DNA of 23,936 nt from Holophaga sp. (GCA_031292735.1 JARLGP010000277.1:1-23936); one strand, 5' to 3'. Positions 8,941-17,010 are shown, counted from the stretch's first letter. The notes: generated by a model from the sequence alone, not told the origin. Program-made: numbers and translations.

Positions 8941-9890
8941 GATAGTTCCAGCGTGACGGACCACTGGGCGGTCTGGCCCGGCTGGACCGTCTGGAACTGC
9001 CCCCAGGATTCGACCGCGTCCGCCAGGGAATCCGGGGCCCCGCTGGCGGGTTCCAGGGCCACGTGGTGGAAGCCGCAGTGACCGCGGTTGATCCAGATGC
9101 CCAGGAAGGGCAGGAGGGCGGCATCCCAGCTCAGTTCCAGGCGGTCCCCGGCCCGGTCGTTCACCACCGCGGCGCGGCCGCGGGTGAGCGGGCCGGCGAA
9201 GGCCTTGACGCACCCGCCGGGCATTCCTGGCACCTGGCACTGGTCCAGGCGAACCCCGGGAAACGGCTCGGGATAGTCCCACCAGTCGCCCTGGGCGATG
9301 TTTGCGCCCAGGCCCCCGTTCAGGCGCAGCCTGCGCACTTCCACGGGCAGTTCCAGACGGTCGCCGGGTTCGATGGCCATGAGCGGATGCAGGCTCCAGA
9401 GGAACGGCTCCGCCGCGTCTCCGGTGTTGCGCAGGCTGTAGTCGAACACGAAGGCCCCGTCCGGGCCCACCCGGATGGACCGGGAGAAGACCAGGGGGGA
9501 CACGGTGAGGGGAACCGAGGCCCGCAGCCGGTGGATCGCCAGGGCGCCGGGGTCCAGGGCCCAGTCCTGGAACCACACTTCGCCGTGGTCCGGGAGGTCC
9601 CGGCCGCGCACCCGGCATGGAGCCACCGTGGGCACGCATTCGTCGATGCCGGCCTGGGGGCTCGAGCCGAACGGGTCCCCGGCCCGGCTGGCCCACAGCC
9701 AGTCCGGGCGGGGCTGGTGCCAGCACCACTCCCGGCCGGTCCTGCGGCTGCGCAGGCTGACGATCCGGCCGCCAAGCTCGGGCACCATCCGCAGTTCGGC
9801 GGCGCTGCTGCGCAGCCCCCTCACGGTGAAGCCCTGCAGGGGGGCGACGATCGCTTCGGTTTCGTCCATGCGGGCCGCCTGCGCGTTCAC
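8937..9890 (-). CDS. Aldose 1-epimerase-like (galactose mutarotase superfamily) protein
   Basis: Beta-sandwich sugar mutarotase-like protein, presumed cytoplasmic, 317 residues from the GTG at 9890. Visible family features are GIDECVPT near residue 81, LPDHGEVWFQDW with H102, and SLHPLMAIEPGD with H168; the two histidines lie where mutarotases have their catalytic pair. Such enzymes interconvert alpha and beta anomers of glucose or short oligosaccharides, a useful step because phosphorolysis yields specific anomers. The GTG overlaps the GH17 stop as GTGA and is preferred for that reason; the ATG at residue 8 (9869) is an alternative. The stop overlaps the transporter ATG. It is more distant from classical GalM, so the substrate is unknown. 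Confidence 0.78.
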   Translation of the reverse strand: MNAQAARMDETEAIVAPLQGFTVRGLRSSAAELRMVPELGGRIVSLRSRRTGREWCWHQPRPDWLWASRAGDPFGSSPQAGIDECVPTVAPCRVRGRDLPDHGEVWFQDWALDPGALAIHRLRASVPLTVSPLVFSRSIRVGPDGAFVFDYSLRNTGDAAEPFLWSLHPLMAIEPGDRLELPVEVRRLRLNGGLGANIAQGDWWDYPEPFPGVRLDQCQVPGMPGGCVKAFAGPLTRGRAAVVNDRAGDRLELSWDAALLPFLGIWINRGHCGFHHVALEPASGAPDSLADAVESWGQFQTVQPGQTAQWSVTLELS

Positions 9891-11611
9891 TTGGACCAGA
9901 ACAGATCGTCGACGTAGATCGGCGTCGTGCTGCTGCTGGTCTTGCCGGTGGTGGCATAGATGTCGGCGATCACGAACGGGTTGGTGACCATGGTCAGGTC
10001 GAGCTTGGAGTAGGTCGAACTGGTCATGCCGGAGGACATGAAGCCCCAGGGGAGCATGGCGCTGAGCGGGATCTGCACGTTGTGCCAGGCGCCATCGTTC
10101 ATGTAACCATAATCGCCGGGCCCGATGGGGATGAGCTCATCGTAGGCGCTGTAGTCGATCACGTCCCCGGTCAGGAAGCCGACCTGGATCAGCCCAGGGT
10201 AGGTGGTCTTGACGCTGAAGTTGAAATAGCCGTTGGCGAAGGCGGCCAGATTGTCCGCGTCGTTGCTGTAGGTCATGGCCATGCCCCAGCCCCAGGACGC
10301 GGGGGCTGGTGTGATCGCCATGCTCGCGGTGCCGTCCGCGGGGGCCGTGCTGGAGGTCTGCGCCGCGCTGGCGGTGCCGCTGCCCCAGGCGCTCCAGCCA
10401 GGCGTCTCGGTCGGGGTGGCCGCGCCAGTGGGGACGGTCTGGGCGTAGAGGACGTACGGGCTGGCGGTGACGGCAGGGTTCTGCACGGTGGGGAGGTAGT
10501 GGAGGGCATCGGACGCGGTGTAGCTGCCGGCCTCCCAGTCGCTGGAGGGGTACAGGTCCTGGATCACGTAGCGCGCCTTGCGGGAGACGTTGAACAGCCC
10601 CCAGTTGTTGTCGGCGCCCTTCCAGGGCTCGTCGAAGGCCTCGAACCAGAAGGTGTTCGCGGGGCCGGTGCCGGAGGCCTGCCAGGTCTGGAGCCCGGCG
10701 TAGAACATCTGCTGGTTCACCGGATGGGCGCGCTCGTACTCGCCGTTGGAGGCGATGGCCTTCCAGCCGGTCTCGCCGATGACCAGGGGCAGGGAGTAGC
10801 CCAGGGCGGACAGGTAGCGCTGCACCTCCTGGTAGTTCTCCTTGGTATACGCGATCGACTGGGCCATCATCGCGGCGGCGCGCCCGGAGGCGGGGACGCC
10901 GGCCTGCTGCCAGTCCCAGAGGTTGGGGTACATGCTGTCGGTCAACGCGTAGCTGTGCAGGGAGACGAAGTCGATGCCGCCCAGGATGTTGGCCGTGGCG
11001 GAGGTGAAGTAGGCGTAGTTGTCGTCGGTGGTCACCGGCTGGGCGATGGCCGAGCGCACCTGGTGGATGTAGGAGGCCATCTGGGACGGCGCCACCGGGT
11101 TGCCCGACCAGCTCACCATGCATTCGTTGCCGACGCTCACCACCTCCACGAGGTCCGGGTAGCTGTTGGCCAGGGCGATGCAGCGGGCGATCTCGGCCTG
11201 GTTGGAGCTTTCGATGGCCGTCACCTGATTCGCGGCCACGTTCTCCTCGCTGGCGATCCAGCACCCCAGGTGCACCTTGATGTCCAGGTTGTTGGCCTTG
11301 ATGACTTCCAGGGTCTGCTTGGCCACCATGTCCGAACTGCTGTACAACCGGATCAGGCCGAAGTTGCCCTGGGCCAGCAGGTTGAGGTCCTGGCTGATCT
11401 CCGCTTCGGTGACCGTCTCGGTGGACTCGTTGTCGCTGCGGTACGGCCCATAGGCGACCGCCTTGCGCGTGCGGTAGTCGGCGGGCAGCGGGCGCGGGTG
11501 GCTGGCAGGGTAGGGCACGCTGCGGTTGCCGCCGCTGCAGGAGGCCAGGGCGACGGCCAGCGCCAACGCGGCGATAGGGCGAAGCACCAGGGCGGGGGTA
11601 TGGGTCGACAT
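9887..11611 (-). CDS. GH17 beta-1,3-glucanase/transglycosylase lipoprotein with C-terminal binding-like domain
   Basis: Retaining beta-1,3-glucan-active enzyme of family GH17. The 574-residue product has a lipoprotein leader (LASC, lipidated C25) and then a (beta/alpha)8 barrel, about residues 46-380. The acid/base is E163 in VSVGNECM and the nucleophile E280 in VIGETGW, the two classic GH17 motifs. After a Thr/Pro/Ala/Ser-rich stretch, the last ~170 residues form a beta-strand-rich module ending IYVDDLFW, of the sort seen in carbohydrate-binding domains. Endo-hydrolase and transglycosylase forms exist in GH17 and I cannot separate them. The ribosome site AAGGAG is at 11619-11624, 7 bases before ATG and just after the porin stop. 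Second gene of the operon. Confidence 0.92.
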   Translation of the reverse strand: MSTHTPALVLRPIAALALAVALASCSGGNRSVPYPASHPRPLPADYRTRKAVAYGPYRSDNESTETVTEAEISQDLNLLAQGNFGLIRLYSSSDMVAKQTLEVIKANNLDIKVHLGCWIASEENVAANQVTAIESSNQAEIARCIALANSYPDLVEVVSVGNECMVSWSGNPVAPSQMASYIHQVRSAIAQPVTTDDNYAYFTSATANILGGIDFVSLHSYALTDSMYPNLWDWQQAGVPASGRAAAMMAQSIAYTKENYQEVQRYLSALGYSLPLVIGETGWKAIASNGEYERAHPVNQQMFYAGLQTWQASGTGPANTFWFEAFDEPWKGADNNWGLFNVSRKARYVIQDLYPSSDWEAGSYTASDALHYLPTVQNPAVTASPYVLYAQTVPTGAATPTETPGWSAWGSGTASAAQTSSTAPADGTASMAITPAPASWGWGMAMTYSNDADNLAAFANGYFNFSVKTTYPGLIQVGFLTGDVIDYSAYDELIPIGPGDYGYMNDGAWHNVQIPLSAMLPWGFMSSGMTSSTYSKLDLTMVTNPFVIADIYATTGKTSSSTTPIYVDDLFWSK

Positions 11612-11629
11612 GGATTCACTCCTTGGGGA

Positions 11630-12991
11630 TCAGAGGACGTAGAGGACACCGATGAGAATCCAGTTGCCGTTGCGGGAGACCCGCGAGTCCACCCCGGTGA
11701 AGGCCGAGTTGGTCGACATGGACATGGGCGAGGGGCCCAGCTTCCCGTAATGCACCAGACCCACCTCGCCGTAGCACACCAGCCCGTGGCCGAAGTCGTA
11801 CTGCACACCGGCCACATCGAAGTTGGCCCAGTTGTTCTGGCCGCGTTCGGAGGGGTTGGCGGTGGTGGCCTTGCCCAGGATCTCCGCGGCCAGCCAGGTG
11901 GACCACGGGCCCCAGCGGTGCAGCACGGCGCCGAAGCCGTCGGTCTCGCTGGCCGAGTAGCCGGGGTTGGAAACCCCGTTGCTGGTGCCGTTCCAGTTGA
12001 CGTTGAACATGTCGTTCCATTGGGCCGGGGGCCCGGCTACGGTGATCACCGCGTGCGCGCCGCTCCACTGGTTGAAGCGGATGCCGCCGGAGTACTGCCA
12101 GTGCTTGTCGTAGTCGTAGCGCGCCATGATCATCAGGATGCCCTGGCCGGCGCCGCCCACCACGCTGTCGTCCCGGGAGAAGGGGGTGAGGCCGGTGAAC
12201 GGGCCCTGGCCCCAGGCTTGCGGGTTGCCGTTGCGGGTGGCCTGGCCGATGACGTCCACCACCAGGCCGGCGTTGTGGTACTGCCCGTAGAATTCGAAGA
12301 ACCGCGGCTTGTGGGTCTTGAAGGCGGTGTTGCCCTCGTCGTAGGTGGCTTCCAGGACCAGGTCGCCCTTCAGCACGTCGAAGGTCCGGGAGGTGTAGCG
12401 GACCGCCTTGGTGAGCAGGCCGTAGCCGGCGCCGCTCTGGGCCCACTCGTCGGCCAGGCCCACGTTGGTGCCGTAGGGGTAGTCGGCCACGCTCCAGCCT
12501 CGGGCGACCATCTTGCCCACGGCCAGGCGGCCGTAGTCCTCGTGGCTGATGGCGACGTTCTCCTCGTAGATGAAGCCGGGGATGTCGGCGGTGGTGGGGT
12601 CGCCGTCCCCGCCGCGCCAGCGCTGGCTCACCATGCCGGACAGCTTGAAACCGCCCCCTATGTCGAACTTGGCGCCCAGCCAGGGCTGGAACAGCCAGAC
12701 ATGGGTGGGTTCGGTCTTGAGCGGGGCGCCGGCCACCAGGTTATCCCCCCAGTTCTCCTGCTTGGTTCCGCTGGGGCTGACCTGGATGTTGTTGGCCTGG
12801 TTGCTGTACCGGCCGTCCTCGATCTTGGCGAAGGCGTTCAGGGAGAAGGGGCCGTAGCTGAGGGCCTCGGCCCGGGCGGTGGTGCCCAGAACCAGCACGG
12901 CAAGCCCCAGGCCGGCCCGCAATCCCCGGCATGCGGCCCGGGAACGGACGGTGGGAAAGATTCGGCGTACGGCGGCGGGTCGGGTATGCAT
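11630..12991 (-). CDS. Outer-membrane beta-barrel porin, probable oligosaccharide channel
   Basis: Predicted outer-membrane porin, first gene of the glucan operon. The 453-residue product begins with a long Arg-rich signal peptide (hydrophobic core GLGLAVLVLG, likely cleavage ARA|EAL after residue 41). The mature part is rich in Gly, Asn, Trp and Tyr with alternating amphipathic strands, and has no TonB box or plug domain. It ends ILIGVLYVL rather than in the usual terminal Phe or Trp. The ATG at 12991 is chosen because GGAAGG lies 6 bases upstream and the signal peptide begins there; an in-frame extension to 13114 has no such support. I recognise a general Gram-negative porin pattern, not a named family. 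The role in passing glucan oligosaccharides is inferred from its operon. Confidence 0.82.
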   Translation of the reverse strand: MHTRPAAVRRIFPTVRSRAACRGLRAGLGLAVLVLGTTARAEALSYGPFSLNAFAKIEDGRYSNQANNIQVSPSGTKQENWGDNLVAGAPLKTEPTHVWLFQPWLGAKFDIGGGFKLSGMVSQRWRGGDGDPTTADIPGFIYEENVAISHEDYGRLAVGKMVARGWSVADYPYGTNVGLADEWAQSGAGYGLLTKAVRYTSRTFDVLKGDLVLEATYDEGNTAFKTHKPRFFEFYGQYHNAGLVVDVIGQATRNGNPQAWGQGPFTGLTPFSRDDSVVGGAGQGILMIMARYDYDKHWQYSGGIRFNQWSGAHAVITVAGPPAQWNDMFNVNWNGTSNGVSNPGYSASETDGFGAVLHRWGPWSTWLAAEILGKATTANPSERGQNNWANFDVAGVQYDFGHGLVCYGEVGLVHYGKLGPSPMSMSTNSAFTGVDSRVSRNGNWILIGVLYVL

Positions 12992-13152
12992 GTTGAACCT
13001 TCCATTCAGATTCAAACGGGGGTGGAAGAACTCGCTGGCGGACGGCCAGGCCGATTCTGGGCGTGCAATGCTTGGAAAACCCCAGGCACGGGGCGGTACT
13101 GCAACCAGGCTCAAGGAGGACTGTTAAAGGGTGAATCGGCAAAATTGGGTTG

Positions 13153-13192
13153 TATATGGTCTTTTTTCATTCTATCTGGTGATTTTTCGTGA
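13153..13192 (+). promoter_or_regulatory. Candidate tandem operator for the XylR-like regulator (porin/GH81 region)
   Basis: Two direct copies, 20 bp apart: TATATGGTCTTTTTTCATTC at 13153 and TATCTGGTGATTTTTCGTGA at 13173, identical at 14 of 20 positions. They sit in a conspicuously AT-rich patch between the divergent porin operon and GH81. The core ATGGTCTTTTTT recurs upstream of the regulator gene. Tandem half-sites two helical turns apart are typical of AraC/XylR activators. The element lies about 28 bp upstream of a TATGAT -10 box for GH81. Binding by the local regulator is inferred. Confidence 0.6.
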
Positions 13193-13219
13193 GAGGAAAC
13201 CTTTTGCTTCCAGTCCACC

Positions 13220-13225
13220 TATGAT
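13220..13225 (+). promoter_or_regulatory. Candidate -10 box of the GH81 promoter
   Basis: TATGAT matches the sigma-70 -10 consensus at 5 of 6 positions and is followed by the GH81 ATG at 13251, leaving a leader of about 20 bases. No good -35 hexamer is seen 17 bp upstream, as expected for an activator-dependent promoter with the tandem operator just upstream. The same TATGATCC octamer occurs before the regulator gene. Confidence 0.4.
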
Positions 13226-13250
13226 CCGGGGTGCGACCACGGGGGGGAAG

Positions 13251-15548
13251 ATGCTGCAACGCATTCACAGGACTTCGGCGACCTTTACCGGACGGTTCGC
13301 GGGGAGCGTGCTCATGCTCGGCCTGCTGCTGCCGGCCCGTGCGCAGACCGTCAAGGCCGGGGCGGGGGCCTACTGGCTGAGCAGCCAGGGCGGCGGGGAC
13401 AGGGACGTCCCGCCCGCGCCCATGCGCACCGAGGCGCTGCTCAAGACCGCGGCCCAGACCAACCAGTGGTACTCGACGCTCCTGTTCAGCGCCAGGCCCG
13501 AGGCCATCTACGCCCTGCCGCTCAGCTTCAAGGCCGGGCCGGCGGGCCTGGAATTGGCCCTGCCGGTCCGGACCGTGGTCCCCACCGAGCGGAAGGACAC
13601 CGAGATCCACTATCCGCACCGGAACCCCATGGTGATCGCCCCGGTGGCCTTCGAGCCCGGCCCGGCCCGCCTGGCCAAGGCCGGGGACTGGTCCATCGAC
13701 ATCGACATGTCCCGCGGGGCGGACCGCATGGTGGCGACCATCGCCCACGGCTGCCCCTACGCCTACCTGCAGGTGTCCCGCGGCGACGTGCGGGTGACGC
13801 TGCCGGCGGAGGGCAGTCGGACCGATGGCGGTGGGGACGCACGCGTGCTGGCCGTCCAGGCCGGCGGGACGGCCTTCGCGCTGTTCGGGCCCACCGGCGT
13901 GCGCTGGGAGCAGGCTTCCGGCCGGCAATGGATCGCCCACATGCCGGCGGACCGCGGCTACCTGTCCGCCGCTGCCCTCCCCGACGACCAGCCGGCGACG
14001 CTCAAGCTGTTCGCCCAGCACGCCTACGCCTTCCTCCAGGACACCCGGGCGGACGGGCGCTACGATTCCGCCGCCAGCACCGTGGAGACCAGCTTCCAGG
14101 CCACCGTGCGGACCATGGAGGGGGATCCGGCCACGCCGCTGCTGGGGCTCTACCCCCACCAGTGGTTCGGCAACGCCTCGCTGCGGGGCCGGCTGGGGCC
14201 CGGCTACGACACGCTGCGCGGCCGGATCCAGCTTCTGGCCGCCGCCGGGTTCACCACCCGGGCCGCCTACCACGGGTTCGTGCCCTTCTGGCCGGGGGTG
14301 ACGGATCCCAAGGACGCCTCGGAACTGCGCTCGCTGCTCAAGACCGACCTGCGCAAGGCCCGGGCCATGATGCTGGAGATCGGCGACGGGCCTTACTGGC
14401 AAGGCAAGGGCCTGCAGCGCATCGCCCAGCTGATGGCGGTGGCCGAGCAGCAGGGCGACCTGGAGGCGCGCGGCCAGTTGCTCAAGCTGCTGGAAGACCG
14501 GGCCGAGTCCTGGTTCTCGGGGAAGGAACGCAAGACCTACTTCCGCTATTCCAGGACCCTGGGCACGGTGCTCGGCTACCCGGAGGAGTATTTCTCGGTG
14601 GCCCAGGTGAACGACCATCACTTCCACTACGGCTACTGGATCAGGGCCTGCGCCGAGATCGCGCTGCGCGACCCGGCCTGGGCGGCCAAGGACAGGTGGG
14701 GCGCCATGGTGGACCTGCTGGTGGCCGACATCGCCACGCCGGTGCGCGGGGGCTCCGAGTTCCCGTTCCTGCGCAACTTCGACTCCTACGAAAGCCATTC
14801 CTGGGCCTCGGGCATCGGTCTGGGAGCCTTCGGCAACAACCAGGAAGCCTCGTCCGAGGCCATCAACGCCTGGGCCGGGCTCATCCTCTGGGGCGAGGCC
14901 ACCGGCGACCGCGGGCTGCGGGACCTGGGCGTCCGGCTCTACACCAGCGAGGTGGAGGGCGCCCAGAACTACTGGTTCGACCTGAACCACCAGGTGCTGG
15001 CCCCCGAATACCGCAACACCGAGGTGAGCATGCTGTTCGGCGCCAAGTACGCGCACAACACCTGGTGGACCGACGAGCCGCGCCAGATCAAGGGCATCAA
15101 CCTGCTGCCCATCACCACCGCGTCGCTCTACCTGGGGCGCGACCCGGAGTTCGTGAAGCGCAGCCTGGCCGAACTGTCCGTCCAGAGCGCGGCCTACGCC
15201 GCCCGCGGCCATCGCCCCAGCCCGCCGGACATCTGGCAGGACGTGTTCGCGGAGTACCTGGCCCTGGCCGACCCGGCCGAAGCCCTGGCCCGCTGGAACC
15301 GCTGGGGCGCGGTGGAACTGGGCGATACCCGCTCGCACACCCTTCACTGGATGCTGAGCCTGCAGCGCATGGGCATTCCCGATGACTCGGTCTCGGCCGA
15401 CACGCCGCTGTTCTCCGTCTTCCGCAAACCGAACGGTACCAAGACCTATCTGGCCTACAACGCGGGCCCGGCGGCCAGGGCGGTGCACTTCAGCGACGGA
15501 GTGCAGTTGACCGTGGCGCCCCATGCGCTGGGGGAGAAGACCCCTTGA
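13251..15548 (+). CDS. GH81 endo-beta-1,3-glucanase, secreted
   Basis: Inverting endo-beta-1,3-glucanase of family GH81, acting on long beta-1,3-glucan chains outside the cytoplasm. The 765-residue product starts with a signal peptide (core GSVLMLGLLL, likely cleavage ARA|QTV near residue 31), not a lipobox. Family motifs are clear: TNQWYSTLLF near the N-terminus, NDHHFHYGYWI with the catalytic acid D455, ESHSWASG, and NQEASSEAINAW with E532 and E536 as the candidate base residues. The ATG at 13251 is chosen because GGGGAAG precedes it and it begins the signal peptide; an ATG at 13221 and a GTG at 13131 lie in frame but overlap the predicted promoter and operator. It is transcribed divergently from the porin operon and sits alone in its unit. 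Confidence 0.94.
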   Translation: MLQRIHRTSATFTGRFAGSVLMLGLLLPARAQTVKAGAGAYWLSSQGGGDRDVPPAPMRTEALLKTAAQTNQWYSTLLFSARPEAIYALPLSFKAGPAGLELALPVRTVVPTERKDTEIHYPHRNPMVIAPVAFEPGPARLAKAGDWSIDIDMSRGADRMVATIAHGCPYAYLQVSRGDVRVTLPAEGSRTDGGGDARVLAVQAGGTAFALFGPTGVRWEQASGRQWIAHMPADRGYLSAAALPDDQPATLKLFAQHAYAFLQDTRADGRYDSAASTVETSFQATVRTMEGDPATPLLGLYPHQWFGNASLRGRLGPGYDTLRGRIQLLAAAGFTTRAAYHGFVPFWPGVTDPKDASELRSLLKTDLRKARAMMLEIGDGPYWQGKGLQRIAQLMAVAEQQGDLEARGQLLKLLEDRAESWFSGKERKTYFRYSRTLGTVLGYPEEYFSVAQVNDHHFHYGYWIRACAEIALRDPAWAAKDRWGAMVDLLVADIATPVRGGSEFPFLRNFDSYESHSWASGIGLGAFGNNQEASSEAINAWAGLILWGEATGDRGLRDLGVRLYTSEVEGAQNYWFDLNHQVLAPEYRNTEVSMLFGAKYAHNTWWTDEPRQIKGINLLPITTASLYLGRDPEFVKRSLAELSVQSAAYAARGHRPSPPDIWQDVFAEYLALADPAEALARWNRWGAVELGDTRSHTLHWMLSLQRMGIPDDSVSADTPLFSVFRKPNGTKTYLAYNAGPAARAVHFSDGVQLTVAPHALGEKTP

Positions 15549-15671
15549 CGCCGGTCCGGGAATGCCAGGGCGAAGGCCGTGGCCTCCTATCCCGGATTCC
15601 GGTGCCCTGTTGAAATCAGGCGATTCTATAGTCCTTTTTCGCACTTCCGGGCCAGGTCGCGCAGATGGCTT
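15549..15671. other. Convergent spacer between GH81 and regulator, with one operator-like half-site
   Basis: Short gap between two gene ends, no gene seen. It contains TATAGTCCTTTTTC at 15627-15640, which matches the operator core TATGGTCTTTTTTC at 12 of 14 positions but has no second copy 20 bp away. No clear stem-loop terminator with a T run was found for either gene. Confidence 0.35.
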
Positions 15672-16850
15672 TCAGCGCCCGGTCACGCCCGAGCGGTACA
15701 GGACCGGCGTGGTCTTGGTCTCGCGCTTGAAGAACCGGCAGAAGTAGGCGGCGGACAGGAACCCGCACTCCCGGGCCACCTGCTCGATGGTCATGGTGGA
15801 GTTCTCCAGGAGGCGCATCCCCCGGTTGAGCCGCACCCGCAGCATTTCCCCGGCCACCGGGCGCCCCAGGTGCTTCTTGAACAGGTTGTCCAGGGTGGAG
15901 CGGGAGCAGTTGACCAGATCGCAGACCTGCTCCACGGAGATCCCCCGGCAGGCGCGGTCGCGGATGATCCGGGACGCGGCCAGGACGATGGGGTCCTGGG
16001 CCGTGGTGATGTCCGTGGACTGGCGCTCGACGATCCGTGAAGGCGGCATGTTGTGGATCCCGGGCTCCACCGGCTCGCCGTTCAGCATCCGGTTCAGCAT
16101 CTCCGCGGCCATCTGCCCGATCCCCTCGTTGTCCGGGGCGATGCTGGTCAGGGTGGGCCGGCAGAGGCGGCAGAGGATGTCGTCGTTATCCACGCCGATC
16201 ACCGAGACCTCGGACGGCATGGCGATCCCCATGTCCCGGCAGGCGGTGATGACCTGCTGGCCGCGGATGTCGTTGCAGGCCAGGATGGCCACAGGCTTGG
16301 TCAACTGGGTGAGCCAAATGGCCAGGGTCGGCTCGTATTCCAGGCCCCGGAGTTCCCGGAATTGGTGCTTGATGGTTTCGGACGCCTTGGCCGGCGGGGT
16401 GTAGACGCTCACGGTGTGGCCCCGGGCCTGGAGGATCCGGCAGAAGGCCGTCGAACGCCGGTCCGAAAAGAAGATGGTGGGGTATCCCGCGAACGCGAAA
16501 TGGATGAAGCCGGCCTGGCTGAAGAAATCCGCGGCCACCTGGGCCACGCTGTCGGGGTCGGTGTCGAACACGGGCGAACCCGGGCAGTTGCCCTCCCCCT
16601 GCACGTCGACGATGGGCACTCCCAGGGACTTGATCTGGCTCCCCAGTTCCGGGGTGGAGATGAAGCCGATGATCCCGTCGATGTGGCCCCGCTTGAGCCA
16701 GTGGGGAAGTTTCATGAACTCGGCCCGCTCGTACGGGAAGATGACCCAGTTCTCGTGGTCCAGGGCGTAGTTGGCCACGCCCTTGCAAATGCCTCGGCTG
16801 TAGCCGCCGGAGGCAGGAACGAGCAAAGCGATGTGGCGATTGCTGACCAT
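15672..16850 (-). CDS. XylR-like transcriptional regulator (LacI-type sensor plus AraC-type HTH)
   Basis: DNA-binding regulator, 392 residues, the same length and layout as E. coli XylR. Residues ~5-285 are a periplasmic-binding-protein-like sugar sensor (RHIALLVPASGGYSRGICKG; DGIIGFIS; VSVIGVDNDDILCRLCRPTLTSI). Residues ~300-392 are a double helix-turn-helix AraC domain (ISVEQVCDLVNCSRSTLDNLFKKH, then MTIEQVARECGFLSAAYFCRFFKRET). Its neighbours point to a beta-glucan breakdown product as inducer rather than xylose, so I give no symbol. The ATG at 16850 is fixed by homology of the N-terminus, but no Shine-Dalgarno precedes it. A TATGAT box sits only 9-14 bases upstream, so the mRNA may be leaderless. 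It likely controls the porin operon, GH81 and the repeat lipoprotein. Confidence 0.9.
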   Translation of the reverse strand: MVSNRHIALLVPASGGYSRGICKGVANYALDHENWVIFPYERAEFMKLPHWLKRGHIDGIIGFISTPELGSQIKSLGVPIVDVQGEGNCPGSPVFDTDPDSVAQVAADFFSQAGFIHFAFAGYPTIFFSDRRSTAFCRILQARGHTVSVYTPPAKASETIKHQFRELRGLEYEPTLAIWLTQLTKPVAILACNDIRGQQVITACRDMGIAMPSEVSVIGVDNDDILCRLCRPTLTSIAPDNEGIGQMAAEMLNRMLNGEPVEPGIHNMPPSRIVERQSTDITTAQDPIVLAASRIIRDRACRGISVEQVCDLVNCSRSTLDNLFKKHLGRPVAGEMLRVRLNRGMRLLENSTMTIEQVARECGFLSAAYFCRFFKRETKTTPVLYRSGVTGR

Positions 16851-16858
16851 AAAAAAGG

Positions 16859-16864
16859 ATCATA
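16859..16864 (-). promoter_or_regulatory. Candidate -10 box of the regulator gene
   Basis: TATGAT read on the minus strand, 9-14 bases before the regulator ATG. The implied start of transcription falls at or within a few bases of the ATG. The same TATGATCC string is the proposed -10 of GH81. It overlaps an operator-like string (ATGATCCTTTTTT), which could mean autoregulation. Confidence 0.35.
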
Positions 16865-16910
16865 CCCCGGTCCGGGAAGACCACCCTGCAAATCGGCCAG
16901 GGGCGCACCG

Positions 16911-16950
16911 GAACCAAACTTGACCTGGAATAATCAAAAAAGACCATTAC
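16911..16950 (-). promoter_or_regulatory. Candidate tandem operator between regulator and repeat lipoprotein
   Basis: Read on the minus strand, GTAATGGTCTTTTTTGATTA (16950-16931) is followed directly by TTCCAGGTCAAGTTTGGTTC (16930-16911), with their GGTC boxes exactly 20 bp apart. The first copy matches the first copy of the porin/GH81 operator at 15 of 20 positions, including 12 contiguous bases. The second copy is weak (10 of 20 to its partner). It lies centrally in the regulator/lipoprotein divergent region, so it could serve both genes. Confidence 0.55.
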
Positions 16951-17010
16951 ATTCCCAGTTTTTAGATTGCACCCTTAATTTAATCCTCATTGAACACCAT
17001 CGCATCAGGA

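Noticed and set aside
5405..9124. Very long open frames (over 1000 codons) in other frames across the transporter, epimerase and phosphorylase genes, on both strands
   Set aside because: Products are Arg/Pro/Gly- or Gly/Gln/Val-rich with no domain pattern; they are shadows of GC-rich genes whose stops are rare in the other frames.
12992..13114. Upstream start extending the porin by 41 residues
   Set aside because: The ATG at 12991 has GGAAGG at proper distance and starts a signal peptide; the extension has neither.
13131..13250. Upstream GTG start adding 40 residues to GH81
   Set aside because: The extension covers the AT-rich operator and -10 box, has no ribosome site, and would bury the signal peptide.
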